Of a DNA stretch of 64,000 nt, positions 51,563 to 64,000 are shown in pieces. The notes below the pieces were generated by a model that was not told the DNA's origin, did no database searches, and saw only the letters and a list, made by a program, of their open reading frames with translations. The number at the start of each line of letters is the position of its first letter. Position 1 is the first letter of the stretch. Source of the DNA: Streptomyces spiramyceticus. GTDB lineage: Bacteria; Actinomycetota; Actinomycetes; Streptomycetales; Streptomycetaceae. The stretch is from NCBI RefSeq assembly GCF_028807635.1, contig NZ_JARBAX010000001.1, positions 447,001 to 511,000 on the forward strand, read 5' to 3'. Both the position numbers and the translations under genes were made by a program.

Positions 51563-52783
51563 TTAACCCAGTCGACGTGTCACAAGGTCCCAGACCGTGT
51601 CGGCGAGGGCTTCCTTGGGTCCGTACGGAACCGGGGTCTCGTCCCCGTCGGCGGCGAGCACCACGGCTTCGTTCTCCTCGGAGCCGAACGTCTTGCGCTC
51701 CCCCACCTCATTGACGACCAGCAGGTCACAGCCCTTGCGCCGGAGCTTGTCCCGGCCGTTGGCGAGGACGTTGTCGGTCTCGGCGGCGAAGCCGACGACC
51801 ACCTGGCCGGGCTTGCTCCGCTCGGCTGCGATCTTGGCGAGCTCGGCGAGGATGTCGGGATTACGGACCAGCTCGACGGCCGCGGGCTCCTGGCCGTCCT
51901 TCTTCTTGATCTTTCCCGAGGCGTACGCCGCCGGGCGGAAGTCGGCGACGGCCGCCGCCATCACCACCGCGTCGGCGTCGGCGGCCGCCTTGAGCACGGC
52001 CTCGCGCAGCTGCACCGCGGTCCCCACGCGGACGACGTCGGCGCCGGCCGGGTCCGGCAGGCCGGTGTTGGCCTCGATGAGCGTGACCCGGGCGCCGCGC
52101 GCGACGGCGGTGCGGGCCAGGGCGTAGCCCTGCTTGCCGGAGGAACGGTTGCCCAGGTACCGCACGGGGTCGAGCGGTTCGCGCGTACCGCCCGCGCTGA
52201 TCACGACATGGCGGCCCGCGAGGTCCGGTTCGCTGACGCCGCGCGCGAGGACCCGGCGGCAGAGCTCGAAGATCTCGTCCGGGTCGGGCAGCCGCCCCTT
52301 GCCCGTGTCGACACCGGTCAGCCGGCCCACCGCGGGCTCGACGACGACCGCCCCGCGGCGGCGCAGCGTCGCGACGTTCTCCTGGGTGGCCGGGTGCTCC
52401 CACATCTCGGTGTGCATGGCGGGTGCGAAGATCACCGGACAGCGGGCGGTGAGGAGCGTATTGGTGAGGAGGTCGTCTGCGAGGCCGTGCGCCGCCTTGG
52501 CCAGCATGTCGGCGGTGGCGGGGGCGACGACGACGAGGTCGGCGTGCTGACCGATGCGTACGTGCGGGACCTCGTGGACGTCGGACCAGACCTCGGTCGA
52601 GACGGGGTTGCCGGAAAGCGCCGACCAGGTGGCCTCGCCCACGAAGTGCAGCGCCGAGTCGGTCGGCACGACCCGTACGTCGTGACCGGACTCGGTCAGC
52701 CGCCGCAGCAGCTCGCACGCCTTGTATGCGGCGATGCCCCCGCTGACCCCCAGCACGACCTTCGGCTTGCGTGCCTTGTCCAC
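51563..52783 (-). CDS. coaBC: Bifunctional PPC decarboxylase / PPC synthetase
   Basis: The N-terminal flavoprotein domain (about 1-185, GVSGGIAAYKACELLRRL, with catalytic His in VHEVPHVRIG near 70) decarboxylates phosphopantothenoylcysteine. The C-terminal domain (about 190-405, SAGGTREPLDPVRYLGNRSS and KKKDGQ) is the CTP-dependent ligase making it. Together they supply two steps of coenzyme A synthesis. GTG at 52781-52783. It follows rpoZ in the conserved actinobacterial order gmk-rpoZ-coaBC-metK-priA, with a strong terminator in between. Confidence 0.95.
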   Translation of the reverse strand: MDKARKPKVVLGVSGGIAAYKACELLRRLTESGHDVRVVPTDSALHFVGEATWSALSGNPVSTEVWSDVHEVPHVRIGQHADLVVVAPATADMLAKAAHGLADDLLTNTLLTARCPVIFAPAMHTEMWEHPATQENVATLRRRGAVVVEPAVGRLTGVDTGKGRLPDPDEIFELCRRVLARGVSEPDLAGRHVVISAGGTREPLDPVRYLGNRSSGKQGYALARTAVARGARVTLIEANTGLPDPAGADVVRVGTAVQLREAVLKAAADADAVVMAAAVADFRPAAYASGKIKKKDGQEPAAVELVRNPDILAELAKIAAERSKPGQVVVGFAAETDNVLANGRDKLRRKGCDLLVVNEVGERKTFGSEENEAVVLAADGDETPVPYGPKEALADTVWDLVTRRLG

Positions 52784-52829
52784 TGCGTCTCCCCGCTAGC
52801 TCTCCGGTTTACGTCCCTATGACACACCA

Positions 52830-52858
52830 CAGGCCCGGCAGTCGTACTGCCGGGCCTG
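52830..52858 (-). terminator. Terminator after rpoZ
   Basis: CAGGCCCGGCAG (52830-52841) pairs perfectly with CTGCCGGGCCTG (52847-52858) around TCGTA, between the rpoZ stop and coaBC. Confidence 0.85.
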
Positions 52859-52886
52859 GGATGAAAAAGATTCCTGCGCCTGCTGA

Positions 52887-53159
52887 CTACTGCGCCGGAC
52901 CCTCAATGGCCTCGGAGGTCAGCAGGCCCGCATTGATCTCGCGCAGGGCGATCGAGAGCGGCTTCTCGTGGACGTGGGTGTCCACCAGAGGGCCGACGTA
53001 CTCGAGCAGACCCTCACCGAGCTGCGAGTAGTACGCGTTGATCTGACGAGCGCGCTTGGCCGCGTAGATCACGAGGCTGTACTTCGAGTCAGTAGCCTCG
53101 AGCAGCTCGTCGATCGGCGGGTTGATGATGCCCTCGGGCGTGGAAATGGAAGAGGACAC
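52887..53159 (-). CDS. rpoZ: RNA polymerase omega subunit
   Basis: The 90-residue protein has the omega core: [20 protein letters not shown] and [11 protein letters not shown], with the C-terminal [14 protein letters not shown] helix. Omega aids assembly of beta' into RNA polymerase and in Streptomyces affects development and antibiotic synthesis. ATG at 53157-53159. It is preceded by gmk, with a small hairpin terminator between them, and followed by the terminator at 52830-52858. Confidence 0.95.
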   Translation of the reverse strand: MSSSISTPEGIINPPIDELLEATDSKYSLVIYAAKRARQINAYYSQLGEGLLEYVGPLVDTHVHEKPLSIALREINAGLLTSEAIEGPAQ

Positions 53160-53177
53160 GCTCTACCTTCCGAAAAC

Positions 53178-53195
53178 TTCTGGGAAAACCCAGAA
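53178..53195 (-). terminator. Short AT-rich hairpin between gmk and rpoZ
   Basis: TTCTGGG (53178-53184) pairs with CCCAGAA (53189-53195) around AAAA. It lies just past the gmk stop in unusually AT-rich sequence and could partly terminate or pause transcription before rpoZ. Confidence 0.5.
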
Positions 53196-53209
53196 AAAGG
53201 GAACAAAGA

Positions 53210-53803
53210 TCAAACAACTTCCATCAAGGCTAGCAGCTCACGCGCCACGTCCTCGACGGAGGTGTTGACCAGGGTGACGTCGAACTCCGCCTCCGCGGCG
53301 AGTTCGACCTTTGCGGCCTTGAGACGGCGCTCGATGACATCGGGCGCCTCAGTACCGCGACCGGTCAGCCTGCGGACCAGCTCGTCCCAGCTGGGCGGGG
53401 CCAGGAATACCAGCAGAGCCTCCGGCATCGACTCACGGACCAGCCGTGCGCCCTGGAGATCGATCTCCAGGAGCACGGGCACGCCCGCTTCGAGGTGCTC
53501 GTTCACGGCATGCCGGGGCGTGCCGTAACGATTGCCGGCGAACTCGGCCCACTCCAGCAGCTCACCATTGGCGACCAGCTTGTCGAACTCCTCGTCACTG
53601 ACGAAGAAGTACTGGACGCCGTGGCGCTCGCCGGGGCGTGGTTTGCGCGTGGTGGCCGACACCGAGAGCCAGACCTCGGGGTGGACCTTGCGCATATGGG
53701 CGACGACCGTGCTCTTGCCGACCCCGGAGGGGCCGGAGAGCACGGTCAGCCGCGGACGTACGTCCGGGGGCACGGGGGTCGTCCCCCGGGATGTTGCAGC
53801 CAT
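53210..53803 (-). CDS. gmk: Guanylate kinase
   Basis: Gmk phosphorylates GMP to GDP with ATP. The P-loop [13 protein letters not shown] is at about residues 22-34, and the GMP-binding [20 protein letters not shown] region and the lid near [10 protein letters not shown] are present. 197 residues with a 15-residue N-terminal extension ([15 protein letters not shown]) typical of actinobacteria. ATG at 53801-53803. It follows the sIHF gene, 39 bases downstream, the conserved order in this phylum. Confidence 0.95.
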   Translation of the reverse strand: MAATSRGTTPVPPDVRPRLTVLSGPSGVGKSTVVAHMRKVHPEVWLSVSATTRKPRPGERHGVQYFFVSDEEFDKLVANGELLEWAEFAGNRYGTPRHAVNEHLEAGVPVLLEIDLQGARLVRESMPEALLVFLAPPSWDELVRRLTGRGTEAPDVIERRLKAAKVELAAEAEFDVTLVNTSVEDVARELLALMEVV

Positions 53804-53842
53804 GGATGCGATTATCCAGGTTCTCGGGAGTGCCCGAGAACG

Positions 53843-54166
53843 TCAGGCGGGGCCGCCGCCGAACTCGCGCTCCAAAGAGGCGATCTGGTTGGAGCCCAGA
53901 CCGCGCACACGGCGGCTCTCGGAGATCCCGAGTCGCTCCATGAGCTGCTTGGCGCGGACCTTGCCCACGCCGGGCAGAGACTCAAGAAGGGCGGAGACCT
54001 TCATCTTGCCGATGACGTCGTTCTCCTGTCCCTGCTTGATGACCTCGTGGAGAGAGGCGCCGGAGTGCTTGAGTCGATTCTTGACCTCGGCCCGCTCCCG
54101 GCGAGCCGCGGCGGCCTTTTCGAGCGCGGCTGCGCGCTGTTCAGGGGTAAGGGGCGGAAGAGCCAC
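53843..54166 (-). CDS. sihf: Integration host factor, actinobacterial type (sIHF/mIHF)
   Basis: The 107-residue protein matches the actinobacterial IHF, a nucleoid protein unrelated to E. coli IHF. It has an N-terminal long basic helix (ALEKAAAARRERAEVKNRLK) and a helix-hairpin-helix-like core (LLESLPGVGKVRAKQLMERL) that binds DNA. In Streptomyces it affects chromosome compaction, sporulation and antibiotic output, and its mycobacterial relative is needed for phage L5 integration. GTG at 54164-54166 after GAGGTGA. Translated separately from pyrF, 268 bases upstream. Confidence 0.93.
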   Translation of the reverse strand: MALPPLTPEQRAAALEKAAAARRERAEVKNRLKHSGASLHEVIKQGQENDVIGKMKVSALLESLPGVGKVRAKQLMERLGISESRRVRGLGSNQIASLEREFGGGPA

Positions 54167-54434
54167 GCCTACGTCACCTCGGATGTCGAACTGTCGGATA
54201 CGGACCGGTGAGGAAGCTAGTCGCCCCACACCAGGGCGAGCAACGAACAGCGAGCTGCACGTTTGCTCTCGACGGAGACTAGCGGCCATGACCGCTCCAG
54301 TCAGCGAGAACAGACGAAAAGTCCTGGTCAGCCTCTGTCGAGCTGGACATTTAAGACATAACACCCTGGTTTTGGGTAAGGATTCCGTCAACATGACTCG
54401 CGGAGCCGTCGGCGGGTGCCGGATCGGCCCCCTC

Positions 54435-55273
54435 TCACGCTCCTGAGACCGCCGTACGGACCTCGTCCGCGAAGCGAGAAGCGGAATCTCGCAGTCCGGC
54501 GACATCGGGGCCGTGCCTGAGCACGCCGCGGCTCACGCTGGGCACGACATTGCGGACCGCCGAGCCGAAGACGCCCGGCAGATCGGCCGGAGTCGCACCC
54601 TGCGCGCCGATGCCGGGAGCCAGCAGCGGGCCGTTGATGGCGAGGTCGACACCCGCGTCGCCGAGGGTCGCGCCGACCACCGCGCCGACCGACCCGAGCG
54701 GCTCGGCGCCCTCGTTCTCGGCCGCCATGTGGTCGAGCATCAGCTGGGCGAGGGAACGGCCGTCGGCGGCGGTCGCGCGCTGCACCTCGGCGCCCTCCGG
54801 GTTCGAGGTCAGCGCGAGGACGAAGACGCCGCAGCCGTTGATCACAGCAGCGTCCAGGGCCGGGCGCAGCGAGCCGAAGCCGAGGTACGGCGAGACCGTG
54901 ACCGCGTCCGAGAACAGCGGCGAGTCCTTCTCCAGGTACGTAGCGGCGTACGCGCCCATGGTCGAGCCGATGTCGCCGCGCTTGGCGTCCATCAGGACCA
55001 GCGCACCGGCAGCCCGGGACTCCTCGACCGCCTTCTCCAGCACGGCGATGCCGCGCGAGCCGAAGCGCTCGAAGAACGCCGACTGCGGCTTGAGTACGGC
55101 GACCCGGTCGGCCAGGGCCTCCACGACGGTGCGGGTGAAGGTCTCCAGGCCCTTGATGTCGTCGTTCAGGCCCCAGGCGCCGAGCAGCGAGGCGTGCGGG
55201 TCGATGCCGACGCAGAGCGGTCCGCGGGTGTCCATGGCGCGGCGCAGGCGGGCGCCGAAGGGCTCGGGAGTCT

Positions 55274-55277
<4 letters not shown>
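54435..55277 (-). CDS. pyrF: Orotidine 5'-phosphate decarboxylase, type 2
   Basis: PyrF decarboxylates OMP to UMP, the last step of de novo pyrimidine synthesis. The active-site motif [16 protein letters not shown] (Lys and Asp pair) is near residue 95, with [14 protein letters not shown] at the start of the barrel. 280 residues and this motif variant identify the type 2 (actinobacterial) form. ATG at 55275-55277 overlaps the pyrD stop by 4 bases, so the two are coupled. Confidence 0.95.
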
Positions 55278-56383
<1,106 letters not shown>

Positions 56384-56427
56384 GGTGTGCCTTCTGGGCG
56401 AGGTGCGAGGGGTGCCGGGCTCATGAA

Positions 56428-56455
56428 GAGGGGGACACCGGTCGGTGTCCCCCTC
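56428..56455 (-). terminator. Strong hairpin between carB and pyrD
   Basis: GAGGGGGACACCG (56428-56440) pairs perfectly with CGGTGTCCCCCTC (56443-56455) across a 2-base loop. It lies 7 bases past carB and 44 before pyrD, so it should separate the pyrR-to-carB transcript from pyrD-pyrF or reduce read-through. Confidence 0.8.
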
Positions 56456-56462
56456 GTTCGCC

Positions 56463-59766
<3,304 letters not shown>

Positions 59767-59774
<8 letters not shown>

Positions 59775-60918
59775 GCTGGCCCTCCATGAGCTGTACGAAG
59801 CGGTCGAACAGGTACGCGGCGTCGTGCGGGCCTGCGGCTGCCTCGGGGTGGTACTGGACGCTGAATGCGGGCTGGTCGAGCAGCTGGAGGCCTTCGACCA
59901 CATCGTCGTTCAGGCAGATATGTGAAACCTCTACTCGCCCGAACGGGGTCTCGGAAACCCTGTCGAGCGGGGCGTCGACGGCGAACCCGTGGTTGTGCGC
60001 GGTGACCTCGACCTTGCCGGTCGTACGGTCCTGCACGGGCTGGTTGATGCCGCGGTGGCCGTACTTGAGCTTGTACGTGCCGAAGCCGAGCGCCCGGCCC
60101 AGGATCTGGTTGCCGAAGCAGATGCCGAAGAGCGGAGTCTTGCGCTCCAGGACAGCCTTGATGACGGTGAGGTCGACGGTCGACGGGTCGCCCGGGCCAT
60201 TGGAAAGGAACACGCCGTCCGGATTGAGGGCGTACACATCCTCAACACTGGCGGTGGCCGGCAAGACGTGCACCTCGATGCCGCGCTCGGCCATGAGGCG
60301 CGGGGTCATGCCCTTGATGCCCAGGTCGATGGCGGCGACGGTGAACTTCTTTGCACCGACCGCGGGGACGACGTACGGCTCCTCGGTGGCGACCTCGGCG
60401 GCGAGCGAGGCGCCCACCATCTGGGGCGCTTCCTTCACACGGGCGAGCAGCGCTTCCTCGTCGCCCAGTGCCTGGCCGGAGAAGATGCCGACGCGCATCG
60501 CGCCGCGCTCGCGCAGGTGGCGGGTGAGGGCGCGGGTGTCGATGCCGCTGATGCCGACGACGCCCTGCTGGACGAGCTCGTCGTCGAGGGAGCGCCGGGA
60601 GCGCCAGTTGGAGGGGACGCGTGCGGGGTCGCGTACGACGTAGCCGGCGACCCAGATCTTCCTGGACTCGTCGTCCTCGTCGTTGACGCCGGTGTTGCCG
60701 ACGTGCGGGGCGGTCATCACGACGACCTGGCGGTGGTACGACGGGTCGGTGAGGGTCTCCTGGTAACCGGTCATGCCGGTGTTGAACACCGCCTCGCCGA
60801 AGGTCTCCCCCACGGCCCCGTAGGCGCGGCCGCGGAAGATGCGGCCGTCCTCCAGGACGAGTACGGCGGGAGACGCCCCCTTCCTCTGCGAGGCGTTCCC
60901 CGGCTTGGAGATCGTCAT
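59767..60918 (-). CDS. carA: Carbamoyl-phosphate synthase, small (glutaminase) subunit
   Basis: CarA hydrolyses glutamine and channels ammonia to CarB. The class I amidotransferase triad is seen in [17 protein letters not shown] (Cys nucleophile near residue 260), [14 protein letters not shown] (His and Glu near 343). The N-terminal half has [18 protein letters not shown]. 383 residues, ATG at 60916-60918. Its start overlaps the stop of the PH-like membrane gene (ATGA) and its end overlaps carB. Confidence 0.95.
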
Positions 60919-61499
60919 CGTGCGGTGCCTTCCGTCGAAATGCTGTGGTTCATGGAGTTGATGGCTTCGACCCATGCGGCGTGCTCCGCCGCGCGGTCGG
61001 AGCGGAAGCCGGAGTCGATCAGCTTGTCGCCGTGCTGCCAGGTGACGACCAGCAGGCCGCCCTCGGCGAGGACCTTGCCCGCGATGCCCTTGTCGAGGCG
61101 GGCCTCGCGCAGCGCCGCCGCTGGGACGAAGAAGTCGGCCGCCCCGGGTCGTACGACATCGAGACCCGCGTCGGTGAGCGTCAGCTCGGCCCGGCTGCGC
61201 GTGCCGAGACCGTGGGCAACGATCCGGTCGAGCCACTGCCCGGCGGTCGTCGAACCGTGGTAGCGCCCGCTCATGCTCAGCTTCGCCTCACCGGGCGCCT
61301 CGGGCGCGGTGGGGAGCTCCGGGAGGTCCGACTGGAGCGTGCCGCGCCACTTCCAGCCCTGGCGCATCAGCCAGTAGAGGAGCGCGACGAAGAGCAGCAG
61401 GCCGACGACCCAGCCGATCCGGGCGGCAACGTCGGTGACTTCCGCCGACTTCTGCTCCGCGGCGACGGCCTCGGCCGCCAGATGGATGAAAGGTGTCAC
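60915..61499 (-). CDS. Membrane protein with PH-like domain inside the pyr operon
   Basis: The 194-residue protein has one transmembrane helix near residues 27-46 ([19 protein letters not shown]). The C-terminal domain (about 75-185) is beta-rich, with [33 protein letters not shown] (residues 97-129) and an ending helix [12 protein letters not shown]. It resembles the PH-like domain of actinobacterial transporter-associated proteins. The start GTG (61497-61499) overlaps the pyrC stop and its own stop overlaps the carA start. It is thus firmly built into pyrimidine operon translation although no enzyme role is known. Confidence 0.75.
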   Translation of the reverse strand: MTPFIHLAAEAVAAEQKSAEVTDVAARIGWVVGLLLFVALLYWLMRQGWKWRGTLQSDLPELPTAPEAPGEAKLSMSGRYHGSTTAGQWLDRIVAHGLGTRSRAELTLTDAGLDVVRPGAADFFVPAAALREARLDKGIAGKVLAEGGLLVVTWQHGDKLIDSGFRSDRAAEHAAWVEAINSMNHSISTEGTAR

Positions 61500-62782
61500 G
61501 CCAGATTCCCGTCGACGACCGTTGCGCGGCCCCGGAGCCAGGTGTGGGTGACGCGTCCCGGCAGCTCGCGGCCCTCGTAGGGGGTGTTGCGGCTGCGGGA
61601 GGCGAAGCCCGAGGGGTCCACAGGTCCACGGTAAGCCGGATCGACCAGCGTGAGGTTTGCGGGCTCGCCTGCCGAGACGGGGCGGCCGTGGCCCTCCAGG
61701 CGGCCGATGGCGGCCGGACGGAACGACATGCGGTCGGCGACGCCGGCCCAGTCGATCAGGCCACTGTCGACCATCGTCTGCTGGACGACGGACAGGGCGG
61801 TCTCCAGGCCGACCATGCCCATGGCCGCGGCCGCCCACTCGCAGTCCTTGTCCTCGTGCGGGTGCGGGGCGTGGTCGGTGGCGACGCAGTCGATGGTGCC
61901 GTCGGCGAGCGCCTCGCGCAGGGCCATGACGTCGGCCTCGGTGCGCAGCGGCGGGTTCACCTTGTAGACCGGGTTGTACGTACGGACCAGCTCGTCCGTC
62001 AGCAGAAGGTGGTGCGGGGTGACCTCGGCGGTGACGTTCCAGCCCTTGGACTTGGCCCAGCGGACGATCTCGACCGAGCCTGCGGTCGACAGGTGGCAGA
62101 TGTGCACGCGCGAGCCGACGTGGGCGGCGAGGAGGACATCGCGGGCGATGATCGACTCCTCGGCGACGGCCGGCCAGCCGCCCAGACCCAGCTCCGAGGA
62201 GACGATGCCCTCGTTCATCTGGGCGCCCTCGGTCAGGCGGGGCTCCTGGGCGTGCTGCGCGACGACGCCGTCGAAGGCCTTCACGTACTCCAGGGCGCGG
62301 CGCATGATCACGGCGTCGTCGACGCACTTGCCGTCGTCGGAGAAGACCTTCACACCGGCGGCGGAGTCGTGCATGGCGCCGAGCTCGGCGAGCTTCTTGC
62401 CCTCCAGGCCGACGGTGACGGCGCCGACGGGCTGGACGTCGCAGTAGCCGGACTGCTTGCCGAGGCGCCAGACCTGCTCGACGACGCCGGCGGTGTCGGC
62501 GACGGGGAAGGTGTTGGCCATGGCGTGTACGGCGGTGAAGCCCCCGACGGCCGCCGCCTTGGTGCCGGTCAGGACGGTCTCGGAATCCTCGCGGCCGGGC
62601 TCGCGCAGGTGGGTGTGCAGGTCGACGAGGCCGGGCAGCAGGACCTTGCCCTCGCCCTCGACGACGGTCGCGCCTTCGGCGCTCAGACCGGCTCCGACCG
62701 TGGCGATCGTCTCGCCGTCGATCAGTACGTCCTGGGGCTCGCCGCCCAGCACCTTCGCGCCGCGAATAAGGATCTTGCTCAT
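61496..62782 (-). CDS. pyrC: Dihydroorotase
   Basis: PyrC cyclises carbamoyl-aspartate to dihydroorotate. The amidohydrolase metal sites are clear: DLHTHLREPGREDSET near residue 58 (HxH), ICHLSTAGS, TAEVTPHHLLLTDE and CVATDHAPHPHEDK near residue 302 (Asp). 428 residues puts it in the class I dihydroorotase group. ATG at 62780-62782, 2 bases after pyrB, so the two are tightly coupled; its stop overlaps the next start. Confidence 0.95.
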   Translation of the reverse strand: MSKILIRGAKVLGGEPQDVLIDGETIATVGAGLSAEGATVVEGEGKVLLPGLVDLHTHLREPGREDSETVLTGTKAAAVGGFTAVHAMANTFPVADTAGVVEQVWRLGKQSGYCDVQPVGAVTVGLEGKKLAELGAMHDSAAGVKVFSDDGKCVDDAVIMRRALEYVKAFDGVVAQHAQEPRLTEGAQMNEGIVSSELGLGGWPAVAEESIIARDVLLAAHVGSRVHICHLSTAGSVEIVRWAKSKGWNVTAEVTPHHLLLTDELVRTYNPVYKVNPPLRTEADVMALREALADGTIDCVATDHAPHPHEDKDCEWAAAAMGMVGLETALSVVQQTMVDSGLIDWAGVADRMSFRPAAIGRLEGHGRPVSAGEPANLTLVDPAYRGPVDPSGFASRSRNTPYEGRELPGRVTHTWLRGRATVVDGNLA

Positions 62783-62784
62783 GG

Positions 62785-63789
62785 TTACTTGGTCTCCTCG
62801 GTGCGGGCGTGGTTGGAGCCGGGGGTGGCGCTGGGGCTGATGGCGGGCTCGTTGCCGCCCAGAAGCAGATACAGGACGGCCATCCGGGTCGAGACACCGT
62901 TGGCGACCTGCTCGACGGCCGTGCAGCGGTCGGAGTCCGCGACCTGCGCGGTGATCTCCATGCCTCGGTTCATCGGGCCGGGGTGCATGACGATGGCGTG
63001 CCCGGGCATCCGGGCCATGCGGTCGCCGTCCAGGCCGTAGCGGCGCGAGTACTCGCGCTCGGTCGGGAAGAAGGCGGCGTTCATTCGCTCGCGCTGCACA
63101 CGCAGCATCATCACCGCGTCTGACTTCGGCAGCACCTCGTCGAGGTCGTACGAGACCTCGCAGGGCCAGTGCTCGACGCCGATCGGGACCAGGGTGGGCG
63201 GCGCGACGAGCGTCACCTCGGCGCCGAGGGTGTGCAGCAGGTGGACGTTGGAGCGGGCGACGCGGCTGTGCAGTACGTCGCCGACGATCGTGATGCGGCG
63301 CCCGTCGAGGTCGCGCCCTATGCCGGCGTCCGCGCCGACCAGACGGCGGCGCATCGTGAAGGCATCGAGCAGCGCCTGGGTGGGGTGCTCGTGCGTGCCG
63401 TCGCCCGCGTTGACGACCGCGCCGTCGATCCAGCCGGACGTGGCGAGGCGGTACGGGGCGCCGGAGGCGTGGTGACGGATGACGACGGCGTCGGCGCCCA
63501 TCGCCTCCAGGGTCAGCGCGGTGTCCTTGAGCGACTCGCCCTTGGAGACGGACGAGCCCTTGGCGGAGAAGTTGATGACGTCGGCGGAGAGGCGCTTGGC
63601 GGCGGCCTCGAAAGAGATGCGGGTCCGGGTCGAGTCCTCGAAGAAGAGGTTGACGACGGTTCGTCCGCGCAGGGTCGGCAGCTTCTTGATCGGCCGGTCG
63701 GCCACGCGGGCCATCTCCTCGGCGGTGTCGAGGATCAGCACGGCATCGTCGCGGGTGAGGTCGGCGGCCGAGATGAGGTGGCGCTTCAT
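62785..63789 (-). CDS. pyrB: Aspartate carbamoyltransferase catalytic subunit
   Basis: PyrB joins carbamoyl phosphate and aspartate. The carbamoyl-phosphate site [13 protein letters not shown] is near residue 50, [10 protein letters not shown] near 133, and the aspartate-binding loop [12 protein letters not shown] near 275. A 20-residue tail follows the fold. No regulatory pyrI gene is adjacent, typical of actinobacteria. ATG at 63787-63789. It is the second gene of the pyr operon, 100 bases after pyrR and 2 bases before pyrC. Confidence 0.95.
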   Translation of the reverse strand: MKRHLISAADLTRDDAVLILDTAEEMARVADRPIKKLPTLRGRTVVNLFFEDSTRTRISFEAAAKRLSADVINFSAKGSSVSKGESLKDTALTLEAMGADAVVIRHHASGAPYRLATSGWIDGAVVNAGDGTHEHPTQALLDAFTMRRRLVGADAGIGRDLDGRRITIVGDVLHSRVARSNVHLLHTLGAEVTLVAPPTLVPIGVEHWPCEVSYDLDEVLPKSDAVMMLRVQRERMNAAFFPTEREYSRRYGLDGDRMARMPGHAIVMHPGPMNRGMEITAQVADSDRCTAVEQVANGVSTRMAVLYLLLGGNEPAISPSATPGSNHARTEETK

Positions 63790-63889
63790 CTGGTGCTCCG
63801 TGGTTCGTGAAGGGGCGCTGGTGTGAAGGCGGGCAGGGCAGGCTCGGGTACGGGCCCGGTCTCGCTCTTCGGGTCCGTACGGGAAAGCG

Positions 63890-64000
63890 CTACTGCTCGC
63901 CGGCCGGAGCGGTCTGCTGGAGGCCGAGCAGTACGGCGTCACGGCCGTCCTCCTCGGACAGCTGGACCTTGACCGTCTCCCGCAACGAGGTGGGGAGGTT
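63890..64000 (-). CDS. pyrR: PyrR, C-terminal end (5' part outside window)
   Basis: The leftward frame enters at the window edge and ends with TAG at 63890-63892. Its 36 visible residues, including [20 protein letters not shown] and VLLGLQQ, match the C-terminus of PyrR, the pyrimidine operon regulator with weak uracil phosphoribosyltransferase activity. Position directly before pyrB is the expected one. PyrR binds pyr mRNA when UMP is high; its target lies outside this window. Confidence 0.85.
   Translation of the reverse strand, partial: NLPTSLRETVKVQLSEEDGRDAVLLGLQQTAPAGEQ

Overview
The window is high-GC actinobacterial DNA, almost certainly a Streptomyces chromosome. Signs are strong third-position G/C bias, frequent GTG starts, GGAGG-type ribosome sites, and gene families such as RibM, sIHF, DUF6879/DUF5753 and an actinobacterial PriA without a P-loop. 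Most of it is conserved core chromosome broken by one foreign island.

Layout. 1-3.7 kb: a secreted C39-type peptidase (cut by the window edge) divergent from a uridine kinase-like gene, then a probable small RNA and an EccA/CbxX AAA ATPase. 3.7-12.6 kb: one long leftward block, read from right to left as FMN riboswitch, ribD, ribE, ribM, ribBA, ribH, hisE, hisG, a PH-like membrane protein and two CNNM/CBS membrane proteins. 12.65-13 kb: the scar of a deleted chitinase gene that keeps its promoter, RBS, last codons and terminator. 13-15.5 kb: a divergent ROK regulator and MFS transporter.

15.8-25.7 kb is an integrated element. It has a GntR regulator, small unknown proteins, a DUF6879 plus Scr1-like HTH pair, a capsid protein, a frameshifted small terminase, HNH nuclease genes and fragments, two sister 27-codon hydrophobic peptide genes, a tRNA-like sequence, an AT-rich site framed by inverted ATGACGG repeats, and a large serine recombinase. 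Portal, large terminase, tail and lysis genes are absent, so it is a remnant or a satellite-like element rather than a complete prophage.

25.9-38.4 kb is metabolic and hypothetical: a glutamine amidotransferase, a uracil permease reduced by an internal deletion, a GH6 cellulase, a DUF5995 protein, a PstS-like membrane-anchored binding protein, a 185-bp MITE, and a probable lysine catabolic module. That module has lysine 2-monooxygenase, 5-aminovaleramidase, an APC permease and an Lrp regulator, with two promoters of matching architecture. An SGNH hydrolase and an anti-sigma-type ATPase follow.

38.4-64 kb is core information processing and nucleotide synthesis: GuaB1, a SorC-type regulator, rpe, an MMPL exporter, rsmB, fmt, priA, metK, coaBC, rpoZ, gmk, sIHF, pyrF, pyrD, carB, carA, a PH-like membrane gene, pyrC, pyrB and the end of pyrR. 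The pyr genes are tightly packed and give nearly the full route from bicarbonate, glutamine and aspartate to UMP; only pyrE is not seen.
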